DNA of 64,000 bases from Myxococcota bacterium (GTDB lineage Bacteria; Myxococcota_A; UBA9160; SMWR01). The position numbers and the translations under genes are program-made. A model generated the notes under the pieces. The model was given only the letters and a program-made list of their open reading frames with translations. It did not search any database and was not told the origin of the DNA. Positions 50,135 to 61,300 of the stretch are shown one piece after another. The stretch spans positions 151,826 to 215,825 of the forward strand of contig JBCCEW010000004.1 in assembly GCA_039030075.1 (NCBI GenBank). Reading direction: 5' to 3'. Each line of letters opens with the position of its first letter. Within the stretch, counting starts at the first letter, position 1.

Positions 50135-52003
50135 GTGCCGCGGACCTGCGCTCTCCTGTGTCTCTTCGCGACCCTGCCCCTGGCTGCGCACAGCCTGGGC
50201 GACGAGGGCACCTACTCGCCCTACGCGGGCGACCCCATCCCCCAGCAGGTGTTCTGGGGCGACACCCACCTGCACACCACCAACTCGCCCGACGCCTATC
50301 TGTTCGGTGTGCGGCTCGCGCCCGATACCGCCTTTGCCTTTGCGCGCGGCGAGCAGGTGACCGCCACCCACGGTCTGCCGGTGCGCCTCGAGCGGCCGCT
50401 CGACTTCCTGGTGGTGTCGGACCATGCCGAGTACCTGGGCCTGGTGAAGCGCCTCTTCGAAGGCGACCCGAAGCTCCTCGCGACGGAGTACGGGGCGGAG
50501 CTGTCGGCGCTGAACCAATCGGGGGAGGACGGCCCGATGCAGGCCGCCATGCAGCTGGTGGACGACCTGTCCAACAACCGACAGAAGATGAAACTCCCCG
50601 AGCTCTCCACCGGGATCTGGCAAGAGGTGGCCGAAACGGCCGACCGCAACGACCGGCCCGGCGTGTTCACCGCCTTCATCGGCTACGAGTGGACCTCGAT
50701 GATCTCGGGGAACAACCTCCACCGCGTGGTGATCTACCGCGACGGGGCGGATCGGGCGGCGCAGATGGTCCCGGTGTCGAGCTTCGAGTCCGTCGACCCG
50801 GAGAATCTGTGGGCCTTCTTCGAGCGCTACGAGGAGAAGACCGGCGGCGACGTCCTGGCGATCCCGCACAATCCCAACCTCTCGAACGGCATGATGTTCC
50901 AGACCGAACGCATCGAACGCCACGGTCTGTCGAAGCGCTTCACCACCGAGTACGCCGAACGGCGCCGGCGCTGGGAGCCGCTCCTCGAGGTGACCCAGAT
51001 CAAGGGCGACAGCGAATCCCACCCGTTCCTGTCTCCGAACGACGAGTTCGCCGACTTCGAGAACTGGGATCACGGCAACCTCAACCTCTCGGAGGCGAAG
51101 GAGAACCACATGCTCGTGGGCGAGTACGCCCGCGAGGCGCTGAAGGTCGGCCTCGAACAGGAGCGCAAGCTGGGGGTGAACCCGTTTCAGTTCGGGCTGA
51201 TCGGCAGCACCGACAGCCACACGGGGCTCGCGACCGCAGGCGAGGACAATTTCTGGGGGAAACACTCCCTGCTCGAGCCGAACGAGAAACGCCCGGAGTC
51301 CCTGCTGGGCGGATTCGGAGAGCAGCGCGTCGAGAGCTGGCAACAGGTGGCCTCGGGCCTGGCCGCCGTGTGGGCGACCGAGAACACGCGCGCCGCCATC
51401 TTCGATGCGATGGAACGACGCGAGACCTACGCCACTACGGGCCCGCGGATGACCGTGCGCGTCTTCGCGGGCTGGGACTTCCGGCCGGAGGATTTCGAAA
51501 CGCCGAACTTCGCGCGCCTGGGCTATGCGCGGGGCGTCCCGATGGGTGGCGTTCTGGAGGAACCGCCGAAGGGCGCGGCTCCGCGGTTCCTGGTGCAGGC
51601 CCTGCGGGACCCGGCGGGCGCCAACCTCGATCGGGTCCAGATCATCAAGGGCTGGCAGGACTCCCGGGGACGCCTGCACGAGAAGATCTACGACGTCGCG
51701 CTCTCGGACGGCCGGGTGCGCGACGACGACGGCAGCGTGCCGCCCGTCGGCAGCACCGTCGACGACGAGAAGGCTACCTTCACCAACGCCATCGGTGATC
51801 CGCACCTCGACGCCTACTGGCGCGACCCGGACTTCGACCCGAAGGAGCGAGCCTTCTACTACGTGCGCGTGCTCGAGATCCCGACGCCGCGCTGGATCCA
51901 ATACGACGTCGCCCGCTACGAGGTCGAGGCGCCGAGCGAGAGCCCGACCACCGTCCAGGACCGCGCCTACACGTCTCCGATCTGGTATTCCCCTGCGGAC
52001 TGA
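50135..52003 (+). CDS. DUF3604 exported protein (second paralogue)
   Basis: 622 aa from a GTG four bases after GGGAGG; an ATG at 50105 lacks such a site. The signal peptide TCALLCLFATLPLAAHS precedes the DUF3604 domain: VFWGDTHLHTTNSPDAYL near 38, DFLVVSDHAEYLG near 92, AIPHNPNLSNGMMF near 245, LEVTQIKGDSE near 282, FGLIGSTDSHTG near 350 and RRETYATTGPRM near 428. It shares every metal-binding motif with the protein at 41526 and is shorter by about 90 aa. It is followed 13 bases later by the exported methyltransferase-like gene, so the two are probably one operon. Confidence 0.88.
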   Translation: MPRTCALLCLFATLPLAAHSLGDEGTYSPYAGDPIPQQVFWGDTHLHTTNSPDAYLFGVRLAPDTAFAFARGEQVTATHGLPVRLERPLDFLVVSDHAEYLGLVKRLFEGDPKLLATEYGAELSALNQSGEDGPMQAAMQLVDDLSNNRQKMKLPELSTGIWQEVAETADRNDRPGVFTAFIGYEWTSMISGNNLHRVVIYRDGADRAAQMVPVSSFESVDPENLWAFFERYEEKTGGDVLAIPHNPNLSNGMMFQTERIERHGLSKRFTTEYAERRRRWEPLLEVTQIKGDSESHPFLSPNDEFADFENWDHGNLNLSEAKENHMLVGEYAREALKVGLEQERKLGVNPFQFGLIGSTDSHTGLATAGEDNFWGKHSLLEPNEKRPESLLGGFGEQRVESWQQVASGLAAVWATENTRAAIFDAMERRETYATTGPRMTVRVFAGWDFRPEDFETPNFARLGYARGVPMGGVLEEPPKGAAPRFLVQALRDPAGANLDRVQIIKGWQDSRGRLHEKIYDVALSDGRVRDDDGSVPPVGSTVDDEKATFTNAIGDPHLDAYWRDPDFDPKERAFYYVRVLEIPTPRWIQYDVARYEVEAPSESPTTVQDRAYTSPIWYSPAD

Positions 52004-52016
52004 CTGGAGGAGTTTC

Positions 52017-52802
52017 GTGTCCCTTCCCGGCTGGCGTCCCGCACGGCGCCTCTCCCTCGCTCTCCTGTCGCTCGCGTTCACGGCCGTGGCCTGCGCGACC
52101 CCCTACTTCCCGAGCGAGGACGTTCCCGCGCACCTGGTCGCCGCCGTCGATCATCCCGATCGGCATCCGGAAGACGTCCAACGCGACGCGGATCGCAAGC
52201 CGGGCGAAGTGCTGGCCTTCTTCCAGATCGAGCCCGGCATGAAGGTCGTGGACCTGATGGCCGGCGGGGGTTACTACACGGAACTCGTGGCGCGCGCGGT
52301 CGGCCCCGAAGGAGCCGTCTACGCCCACGACACTGCCTGGAAGATCCAGAAGTACGGCGAGCGCCGACTCACCGAGGTGCGCTCGAAGCCCGGGCTCGGC
52401 CACATCAAGCGCTGGGTGCAGGACCTCGACGATCCGAAACTGCCCGAAGGCCAGCTCGACGCGGCGCTCCTGCTCCTCTTCTACCACGACACCTTCTGGC
52501 AGGAAGTCGACCGCGAGGCGATGAATCGCGCGATCTTCCGCGCCCTCACCCCGGGTGGCGTGTATGGCGTCATCGATCACACGGCCGAACCCGGCAGCGG
52601 CGACCGCGACGTCGAGACGCTGCATCGCGGTGACCCGGACCTGATCCGCGAAGAGATCCTGGCGGCGGGCTTCGTCCTCGAGGAAGAGAGCGATCTCCTG
52701 CGCAACCCGGAAGACGATCGGACGCGCAACGTCTTCGCGCCCTTCCTGCGCGGCAAGACCGATCGCTTCGTCTATCGCTTCCGCAAGCCCTTCGGGCCCT
52801 GA
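52017..52802 (+). CDS. Exported class I methyltransferase-like lipoprotein
   Basis: 261 aa from a GTG after GGAGGAG. The N-terminus (SLALLSLAFTAVAC, lipobox cysteine near 26) is a lipoprotein signal, yet the body is a Rossmann methyltransferase: MKVVDLMAGGGYYTELVARAVG near 75 (SAM motif I), LLLFYHDTFWQ near 155 and LTPGGVYGVIDH near 182. Active SAM is normally cytoplasmic, so the exported form is puzzling and it may use a different ligand or none. It follows the DUF3604 gene in the same operon. Confidence 0.8.
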   Translation: MSLPGWRPARRLSLALLSLAFTAVACATPYFPSEDVPAHLVAAVDHPDRHPEDVQRDADRKPGEVLAFFQIEPGMKVVDLMAGGGYYTELVARAVGPEGAVYAHDTAWKIQKYGERRLTEVRSKPGLGHIKRWVQDLDDPKLPEGQLDAALLLLFYHDTFWQEVDREAMNRAIFRALTPGGVYGVIDHTAEPGSGDRDVETLHRGDPDLIREEILAAGFVLEEESDLLRNPEDDRTRNVFAPFLRGKTDRFVYRFRKPFGP

Positions 52803-52891
52803 GGGCAGAGCCCCCCACTGCGATTTAGGGCGAACCCGAGACCCGCGAAAGGCAACCTAGGAACGAAGGGTGCGGCGGGAGACTTCTTCGG

Positions 52892-53101
52892 ATGGCCCGA
52901 TCGCATTGGCGCTGCTCGTGGTGCGACCCCGAGTGCGAGAACAACGCAGCCGTCGTGACCGACGACGTGAACTTCGGCATCTGCGACGACTGTCTGACGC
53001 GATGTCTGGCCGACGTGCGCAGAACACGGGCGCGACGCGACACCCGCCGACCGCTCCCCGGCCGACGCGCGCGCCCAGCGCGCAGCGCAACGACTTCGTA
53101 G
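52892..53101 (+). CDS. Small ClpX-type zinc-finger-like protein
   Basis: 69 aa. The N-terminal half reads CSWCDPECENNAAVVTD, then ICDDCLTRC, the C4 arrangement of the ClpX zinc-binding domain, which recruits adaptors and substrates in ClpXP. The rest is an arginine-rich tail. No AAA domain follows, so this is a free-standing zinc-finger module. The ATG at 52892 is about ten bases after GGGAG. Real-gene status is supported by the cysteine spacing but not proven. Confidence 0.55.
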   Translation: MARSHWRCSWCDPECENNAAVVTDDVNFGICDDCLTRCLADVRRTRARRDTRRPLPGRRARPARSATTS

Positions 53102-53108
53102 CGGGCCG

Positions 53109-54839
53109 CTAGGCCGTCGGCGCCGTCTGCGGACCGCGGATCAGACGCCCGGGCATCGCGCCGGTCGCTTCGCCGTCCTCGTAGGTCACCTCGCCGCTCT
53201 GGATCGTGTAGCGGTAGCCGTCGACCTTCTGGATCAGCCGACGCCCCTCGGCCGGCAGGTCATGGACCATCTCCGGCGCGTGAATGTGCAGGGCGTCGAA
53301 GTCGATCACGTTGACGTCGGCCTTCATGCCGGGCTCGAGCAGCCCGCGGTCTTCGAGACCGTAGAGTTCCGCCGTGCGACGCGTCTGCGACGCCACGATC
53401 CACTCGAGGGGCAGCTTCTCGCCGCGGTCGCGGTCGCGCACCCAGTGGGTGAGCAGGAAGGTCGGCATGCTGGCGTCGCACACCAGACCACAGTGCGCGC
53501 CGCCGTCCGAGAGACCGAAGACGGCCTGCGGGTGCTGCATCATGGTGCGGATCGCCTCGAGGTCACCACCCGAGTAGCCGAGCAGCGGCAGGTAGATCAG
53601 CCCCTGTCCGTCGCGCTCCATCATGAGGTCATAGGCGACCTCTCGCGCGCTGCGCCCCTCGCGCTCGGCGATCGCCGCGATGCTGCGGTCGGGGGCCGGC
53701 TCGTACACCGGCGGATCGCCGAGCGGATACTGACGCTCGAAGCCCTTCGCGAGGAACTCGAGGATCCCCGGGAGCGGACGATCCCCGAAGTCGGGGAACG
53801 AGTTCAGGACGGCCTCGCGCACCGCCGGGTCGGCGAGCTTCGCGCGCCGCTCGGCGATCGGGAGATCCTGGATCTCCTGGTAGGCCTTGCTGAACGAGAA
53901 GGGGTGGAAGGAGTTCTCCCAACCCAGCAGCAGGCCGGCCGGGCGCTGGGCGACCTGCGGCGTCAGACGTCCCCCTTCCGCGGCGTCTTCGTCGACCGCC
54001 TCGAGCAGGCGCTTCCACTGATCCGGGTCGTTCGGGTTCTGCAGGCAGGCGAAGGCGACCGGCTGGCCGGTCTCCTTGCCAAGGCGCCGCATCCAGGCGA
54101 GCTCGTCGCCTTCCGGCGCCAGGTCGCTCGCCACTTCGAAGACCCCGTGCCCGACCTCGCCGAGCATGCGGCCGATGCCGAGCAGCTCTTCGTCTTCGGC
54201 GTGGGTGCCGGGGACGAGCTCGCCCTCGACGTCGCGGTGCAGGATGGTGCGCGACGTGGAGAAGCCGAGCGCTCCCGCTTCGAGGCCTTCCTTCACGAGC
54301 GACGCCATCGATGCGATGTCGTCGGACGTGGCCTTCTCGTTCTTCGCACCGCGCTCGCCCATCACGTAGGCGCGCACCGCGCCGTGGGGGATCTGGGTGC
54401 CGACGTCGAGCGCGCGGGGTTGGGCGTCCAGCGCGTCGAGATACTCGGGGAAGCTCTCCCAGTTCCACTGGATGCCCTCGGCGAGCGCCGTGCCCGGGAT
54501 GTCCTCCACTCCTTCCATCAGCTGGATCAGGAACTGTTCCTTGCCGCGCTCGACCGGCGCGAACCCGACGCCGCAGTTGCCCATCACGACCGTGGTCACG
54601 CCGTGCCAGCCCGAGGGCGAGAGATAGGGATCCCAGGTGACCTGGCCGTCGTAGTGGGTGTGGATGTCGACCCAGCCGGGCGCCACCAGCAGGCCCGTCG
54701 CGTCGATCTCGCGGGTGGCGGGTCCGAGGTCGTCGCCTACCGCAGCGATGCGTCCGTCCTGGATCGCCACATCGGCCGGTCGCGCCGGGGCGCCGCTGCC
54801 GTCGACGACGGTTCCGCCGCGAATCACGAGATCGTACAT
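53109..54839 (-). CDS. N-acyl-D-amino-acid deacylase-like amidohydrolase
   Basis: 576 aa from the ATG at 54839, preceded by CAGGAGGA. The metal-site HTHYD (WVDIHTHYDGQVTWDP near 60) and the opening MYDLVIRGGTVVDGSG are typical of the D-aminoacylase/dihydroorotase-like branch. Later motifs are TTVVMGNCGVGFAP near 85, LGFSTSRTILH near 192 and LSDGGAHCGLVCD near 446. Such enzymes deacylate N-acyl-D-amino acids or hydrolyse related amides. The substrate is unknown. Confidence 0.87.
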   Translation of the reverse strand: MYDLVIRGGTVVDGSGAPARPADVAIQDGRIAAVGDDLGPATREIDATGLLVAPGWVDIHTHYDGQVTWDPYLSPSGWHGVTTVVMGNCGVGFAPVERGKEQFLIQLMEGVEDIPGTALAEGIQWNWESFPEYLDALDAQPRALDVGTQIPHGAVRAYVMGERGAKNEKATSDDIASMASLVKEGLEAGALGFSTSRTILHRDVEGELVPGTHAEDEELLGIGRMLGEVGHGVFEVASDLAPEGDELAWMRRLGKETGQPVAFACLQNPNDPDQWKRLLEAVDEDAAEGGRLTPQVAQRPAGLLLGWENSFHPFSFSKAYQEIQDLPIAERRAKLADPAVREAVLNSFPDFGDRPLPGILEFLAKGFERQYPLGDPPVYEPAPDRSIAAIAEREGRSAREVAYDLMMERDGQGLIYLPLLGYSGGDLEAIRTMMQHPQAVFGLSDGGAHCGLVCDASMPTFLLTHWVRDRDRGEKLPLEWIVASQTRRTAELYGLEDRGLLEPGMKADVNVIDFDALHIHAPEMVHDLPAEGRRLIQKVDGYRYTIQSGEVTYEDGEATGAMPGRLIRGPQTAPTA

Positions 54840-54981
54840 GGGGTCCTCCTGGGAGCGCGGGGATCGACCCCGTTCGCTGCGAGCCTGCGCGCATTGCCTC
54901 ACATCCGAGCGGTTCGAACCGGCGCGGGTGGGGACGCGTCGCGCGGCGACCCGATCAGGAAACCCGAGTTCCCTGGCCGCG

Positions 54982-55899
54982 TCAAACCGCCGCGTCGGCC
55001 TCGTCCCGGGGCCGCCAGCCACCCGGCACCGCCCCCTCGGGCACACCGGCGGGCACGTCGATCTCCACCGGCCGGATCGGGCGGCGCAGCTCGGGAAGCT
55101 CGGCCCGGGCCATCTCCTCGCGCACCTCTTCCGGGAACTGGTCGAGCCAGTCCTGGGGCAGGGGCAGGCCCTCGACCCGGGCACGCGCATAGGCAGTGAG
55201 CTGGCAGAGGTAGCGCTCGGTCTCGCGGCACAGCTCCTCGAAGCGCTTCGGCTCCCAGGCATCGCGGGGTGGATGGATCGGCCCCCCGTAGACGTGCACG
55301 ATGTGATTGAAGGGCAGCGGGATCAGCGAGCGATCCCAGGTGGGCAGCCGGTAGTAGCGCTTGCACCAGGTCTTCTCGGCAAACAGGCGCGACTCACACG
55401 CGACCGCGATGCTGACGGCGCCGCGCTTCATCCGGTACACGGGGCCCGTCGAGCCGTCTGTGGTGATGCCGTAGAGCACCCCGGGCGTGTGCTTCATGTG
55501 ATCGATCATCGCCTGCACGGTGTCGACCGAAGTGCGCCGCTTCTGACTCGAGCTGGAACCACCACGGAACACGTTGAAGTTACACAGCTGCAGCATCTTC
55601 GTGATGATCGCGCCCGAGTCACCGCGACTCGCCAGCGTGTCGGGTCGGTAGTTGCGGAACGACCAGGCCACGAAGAAGACCTCGTCGTGCCAGAGCGCCC
55701 AGACGCCTTCGCCAACCTCGGCGCGCACCTGGTCGGGACGGAAGCCGATCTCTTCCACGCGGCTCGTCTTGTAGACGAACCACATGTACGCGACATAGAG
55801 ATAGGGAACCGTGTAGAGGCCGAGCGTCATCAGGACGCGACGCAGCGCCTTCTTGGCGCGGCGCTTCCCCGAGGTCGTGCGGCGCTCCGAAGCTCCCAT
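54982..55899 (-). CDS. DUF374-like lysophospholipid acyltransferase
   Basis: 305 aa with an N-terminal membrane helix (LYTVPYLYVAYMWFVY, about 28-43). The acyltransferase landmarks are LWHDEVFFVAW near 70 (H-x4-D-type), FNVFRGGSSSS near 109, GITTDGSTGPVYRMKRGA near 142 and PLPFNHIVHVYGGPI near 190. This pattern matches DUF374, an LPLAT-like clade predicted to acylate lipid A or lysophospholipid precursors in the envelope. It is on the same strand as the aldo/keto reductase just upstream (31 bases). Confidence 0.78.
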   Translation of the reverse strand: MGASERRTTSGKRRAKKALRRVLMTLGLYTVPYLYVAYMWFVYKTSRVEEIGFRPDQVRAEVGEGVWALWHDEVFFVAWSFRNYRPDTLASRGDSGAIITKMLQLCNFNVFRGGSSSSQKRRTSVDTVQAMIDHMKHTPGVLYGITTDGSTGPVYRMKRGAVSIAVACESRLFAEKTWCKRYYRLPTWDRSLIPLPFNHIVHVYGGPIHPPRDAWEPKRFEELCRETERYLCQLTAYARARVEGLPLPQDWLDQFPEEVREEMARAELPELRRPIRPVEIDVPAGVPEGAVPGGWRPRDEADAAV

Positions 55900-55930
55900 C
55901 GCGGCGAACTCTAGCAGCTCGCCCGTCGCC

Positions 55931-56920
<990 letters not shown>

Positions 56921-56932
56921 GAACTGCTCCTG

Positions 56933-56987
56933 TGGGCGCCCATGGCGCCGTGGGATGGGCGGACGGCGGGTCCGCCAAGGGCGCCCA
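56933..56987. promoter_or_regulatory. Nested inverted repeats (possible operator) in divergent region
   Basis: TGGGCGCCC (56933-56941) pairs perfectly with GGGCGCCCA (56979-56987). Inside it, GGCGGAC pairs with GTCCGCC around a five-base loop. The structure lies 12 bases upstream of the reductase start on one side and about 230 bases from the efflux operon start on the other. It could be a transcriptional operator or an RNA hairpin in the reductase leader. No regulator gene is adjacent. Confidence 0.45.
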
Positions 56988-57183
56988 GAATAGAGCGCCT
57001 TCCAGGCCCTCCGCGATGAGCGCCGGACGGCCCACCCCGGATGACGCAGACCGCCCGGTCCTTGGGTGGCACAGACCGCCGAGCCCGGAATGGGCGCGGC
57101 GTTTCGCCCCACGCGGAAGCGCGCTCCAGGCACTCCCCCACCGATCGAAGTGGGCCCGCTGCGATCCCTGCCGCTCCCATAGT

Positions 57184-57211
57184 TTGGGAGGTCGAGAGAG
57201 CCCGGTAGACT
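57184..57211 (+). promoter_or_regulatory. Possible promoter of the RND efflux operon
   Basis: TTGGGA (-35) and TAGACT (-10) are 16 bases apart, ending eight bases before the ATG at 57219, which would give a nearly leaderless mRNA. Similar TAGACT or TAGATT boxes precede several other genes in the window. Confidence 0.3.
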
Positions 57212-57218
57212 GGAGACG

Positions 57219-58385
57219 ATGCCGGACCCCCGACCGGCCGCGTCCTCCCGCGGTCTTCGCCTTCAACCGATCCCTCGGGCCCAGCGCTGGCCTGGAATCG
57301 CCGTCGCCCTGGCTTCGGCGATGCTCCTGGGCGCGTGCGGTCAGGGCACCGATGCGCCCCGCGAGCGTCCGCCGGTGCGGGTGCAGGTGGTCACCGCGAA
57401 CCCCGAAGCCCTCGATCGCACCCTGACTTCGGTGGGGTCCTTCGAGAGCCCGGAGATGACGACGATCGCCTCCGAGGTCGAGGGCCGGGTCGCCTCGCTC
57501 GAGATCCCGGAAGGCCAGCGCGTCGAGGCCGGCCACATCCTCGCCTACCTGGACGACGGCGAGGATCGCGCGAGCCTGAGCGTCGCGCGCGCGCGCCTCA
57601 AGAACGCCCGCGACCGGCTGAAGCGGCTCGAGAACCTGCGCGCCCAGAGCGTCAGTTCCGAGCAGGCCTACGACGACGCGCGCTCCGAGTTCGACGCCGC
57701 CTACGGCGGCTTCACCGAAGCCCGCACCCGGCTGGCGAAGACGACGATCGCCACGCCCTTCGCTGGCGTGCTCGGGCTCCGCATGGTGAACGTCGGCCAG
57801 TACGTGCAGGGCGGCACCGAGATCGTCGAGCTCACCCAGGTCGATCCGCTCGAGCTCCGCTTCGCCGTCCCCCAGCGCTACGCGGCCGACGTCGCGGTCG
57901 GTCAGCGCGTGGTCGGACGCGTCGGCAGCTGCGGCACGACCTTCGAGGGCGTGGTCGAAGCGATCGATCCGCGCGTCGATCCCGCGACCCGCAGCGTACG
58001 CCTGCAGGCCACGGTGCCGAACGCCGGCTCGAACCTGCTGCCGGGCATGGCCGTGTCCCTGCGGTTGGTCGTCGGAAAGATCCCCGACGCGCTCGTGGTC
58101 CCGCAGGAGGCGATCATCCGCCAGGGCACGAAGCACGTCGTCTACGTGCTCGACGCCGAGAACCGCGTCGAGAGCCGGACCGTCACCCTCGGCGAGTTCT
58201 CCCCGCGCGGTGTGCACCTCGTCAGCGGCCTCGAGCCCGGCGTGCGCGTGATCGCCGCCGGCCACCAGCGGCAGAAGCTGCGCCCCGGAAGCGTGACCGC
58301 GCCCGAACCCTTCGAGCCCGTCGACAACCCGAACCTCGCTCTCGGCGACGTCGACACCGAAGGACGCTGCGACCCGCCGGCGTGA
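57219..58385 (+). CDS. RND efflux periplasmic adaptor (membrane-fusion lipoprotein)
   Basis: 388 aa with a lipobox MLLGACGQG (cysteine near 33). The adaptor layout is complete: a barrel-sandwich strand ([25 protein letters not shown]), a coiled-coil hairpin about 118-160 ([22 protein letters not shown]), a lipoyl return ([18 protein letters not shown]) and a C-terminal beta barrel. It links the inner-membrane pump to an outer-membrane channel, which is absent here. The stop overlaps the pump start by four bases (GTGA). No substrate is implied by sequence. Confidence 0.92.
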   Translation: MPDPRPAASSRGLRLQPIPRAQRWPGIAVALASAMLLGACGQGTDAPRERPPVRVQVVTANPEALDRTLTSVGSFESPEMTTIASEVEGRVASLEIPEGQRVEAGHILAYLDDGEDRASLSVARARLKNARDRLKRLENLRAQSVSSEQAYDDARSEFDAAYGGFTEARTRLAKTTIATPFAGVLGLRMVNVGQYVQGGTEIVELTQVDPLELRFAVPQRYAADVAVGQRVVGRVGSCGTTFEGVVEAIDPRVDPATRSVRLQATVPNAGSNLLPGMAVSLRLVVGKIPDALVVPQEAIIRQGTKHVVYVLDAENRVESRTVTLGEFSPRGVHLVSGLEPGVRVIAAGHQRQKLRPGSVTAPEPFEPVDNPNLALGDVDTEGRCDPPA

Positions 58386-61300
58386 GGCTGTCCGACCTCT
58401 CGATCGAGCGGCCGGTGCTCGCCACCGTGATGAGCCTGCTCATCGTCGTGATGGGCAGCGTCGCCTTCTTCACCCTCCCCGTCCGCGAGCTGCCCGACGT
58501 CGATCGGCCGCTGGTCTCGGTGACCACGGTCTATTCCGGGGCGAGCCCCGAGACCGTCGAAGCCACCATCACCGAGCCCCTCGAGCGCGTGCTCAACGGG
58601 ATCGAGGGCATCCGCAACATCGACTCCCAGAGCTCCTTCGGCGGCAGCTCGATCAACATCGAGTTCGAGGCGGGGCGCGACATCGACCTGGCGGCGACGG
58701 AAGTCTCGAACGCGGTGTTGCGCGCCGTGGACCGGCTGCCCGACGACGCGAAGCGTCCCGAAGTGCGAAAGTCGGCGGCGAACGCGCGACCGATCATGTT
58801 CATCAACGTGATCGGGCCCGAGTACTCGCCCGTCGACCTGACCGACTTCGCCGACCGCTACGTGCGCACGCCGCTGCAGCTCCTGCCGGGCGTCGCGCAG
58901 GCGATCATCAGTGGCGAGCGCCGCTACGCGATGCGCGTCTGGCTCGATCCGGCCCGTATGGCCGCGCGCGGCGTCGACGCCCTCGACGTCCGGCGCGCCA
59001 TCCAAGAAAGCAATCTGCAGCTCCCCGCCGGCGAGCTCGAGAGCGAAGGGCGGAAGTTCACGATCAACGCCGACGCGCGCATCGCCGACCCCGAGGTGTT
59101 CGGACGGATCGTGATCCGCGAGGACGACGATCTCCCCATCCGCATCGAAGACGTCGGCCACGTCGAGCTCGGCTCGGAGAACTACCAGAGCATCACGCGC
59201 CACACCGGCCGTGACGTCGTGGGCGTGGGCATCATCCGCCAGTCGCGCTCGAACGAGCTGGCGATCTCCCAGGCCGTCCGCGAGAAGCTCGACGACATCA
59301 ACGCGACGCTACCCGAGGGCGTCTACGTCGATGTGGCCGTCGACTTCACCAAGTTCGTTCGCGAGGCGCTGAAGGAAGTGACGATCACCCTGGCGATCGC
59401 CTTCGCGATCGTGGTGATCGTGAACCTCGTGTTCCTGCGCTCGCCCACGACGACGGCGATCACCACCGCGGTGATCCCCGTGGCGCTGGTCGGCACCCTG
59501 GCGGGCCTGCTCGTGCTCGACTTCTCGATCAACGTGCTGACCCTGTTGGCCCTGGTGCTCTCGGTCGGGCTGCTCGTCGACGATTCGATCGTGGTCCAGG
59601 AGAACATCTACCGGCGCCAGGAACGCGGCGAGTCACCCCGCGAAGCGGCGCTGCGCGGCGCGCGCGAGGTCGGCTTCCCGGTGATCGCCACCACGGCCGC
59701 GGTGCTCGCCGTGCTGCTGCCGCTCTCGCTGATGACCGGCAACACGGGCCGGCTCTTCCGCGAGTTCGCGATCACGATGGCGGTCGCCGTCACGATCTCG
59801 ACCTTCGTCGCGCTCACGCTCGTGCCCATGCTCTGCTCGCGCTTCCTGCACGTGGCCAGCGGTGAGAACGAACTGGCGAAGAAGTTCGAGCACGGACTCG
59901 AGAGCACCCGCAGCCGCTACCTCGGTTGGCTGGATGCCGCCCTCGCCCATCCGAAGCGCATCGCCGTTGCGCTGGTCGTCGTGGTCGTCGGGGTCGCCTT
60001 CGTCTTCGGCGACATCCGCCAGACCTTCCTGCCCGTCGAGGATCGCGGCCGGATGTTCGTCCAGATCCGCGCCCCCGAGGGCTCGACGGCGGCCTACACG
60101 CGGCGCGCGCTCTCCCAGCTCGAAGAGGTGCTGCTCTCGACCGACGAGATCTCCACCTTCTTCGCGGCGATCGGCATGGGCTTCGGCGCCCGGGCCAACA
60201 CGGCGAACGGCATGGTCTTCACCACCATGACCCACTGGGACGAGCGCGCCGAGAAGCAGCAAGCCGTCGTGGAGCGGGTCCGCAATCAACTCTTCGGGAT
60301 CCCGGAGGCTCTGGTCTACGCCTTCAGCCCGGCCTCGATCTCCCAGCGCAGCTACAGCGACGTCGAGGTGGTGGTGAAGAGCTCGAATGCCAGCCTCGAC
60401 GAGTTCGCTGCGCTTCGGGACCAGGTGGTGGCCGCGATGCACGAGGTCCCCGGCCTCGTGAACGCCGACAGCGACCTGCGCCTCGAGAACCCACAGCTCG
60501 ACATCCTCTTCGACCGCGAGCGCGCCGCCGACATCGGCGTTCCCGTCAGCGCCGTCTCCGAGAGCCTGCGCCTGCTGGTCTCGCAGAACCCGGCCGACGA
60601 CTTCATCCTGCGCAACAAGAGCTACGACGTGGTGACGGCCCTGGCCTCGCCCTTCCGCAGCGTTCCCGAGCACCTGGGCGAAGTGCACGTCCGCACCCAG
60701 GACGGCGCGATGGTCGCGCTCTCGGGCCTGATCGACACGGTGCCCCGCTCGGCGCCCACCTGGCTCAACCACTACGACCTGCAGCGGTCGGTCACCTTCA
60801 CGGGCAACCTCGCCGATGGCGCGGCGCTCGGCGACGTCTTGCCCGCAGTGCAAGCGATCGTGCGCGAGAACCTGCCGCGCGGCTTCTCCGTCGACCTGCG
60901 CAACGCCTCCCGCGAGTTCGTGGAGTCGGGCGCCCAGATCTATCTGACCTTCGTGATCGCGCTCCTCGTGATCTACCTGGTCTTGGCGGCCCAGTTCGAG
61001 AGCTTCATCGACCCGCTGTCGGTGATGCTGACGGTACCGCTCGCGACCTTCGGCGCTCTATTCTGTCTCTGGTTCCCGGGGGAGGTGAACGAGAAGCTCG
61101 CATGGATCGGGGTCGGCCCCCTGCTCCCCCAGTTCACCCTCAACCTCTACAGCCAGATCGGCATCATCCTGCTGGTCGGGCTGGTGACGAAGAACGCGAT
61201 CCTGCTGGTCGACTTCGCCAACCAGGCCCGCGCCCGCGGACTCGAGCTGGGCGACGCCCTGCGCGAAGCGGGGAAGACGCGCTTCCGGCCCATCCTGATG

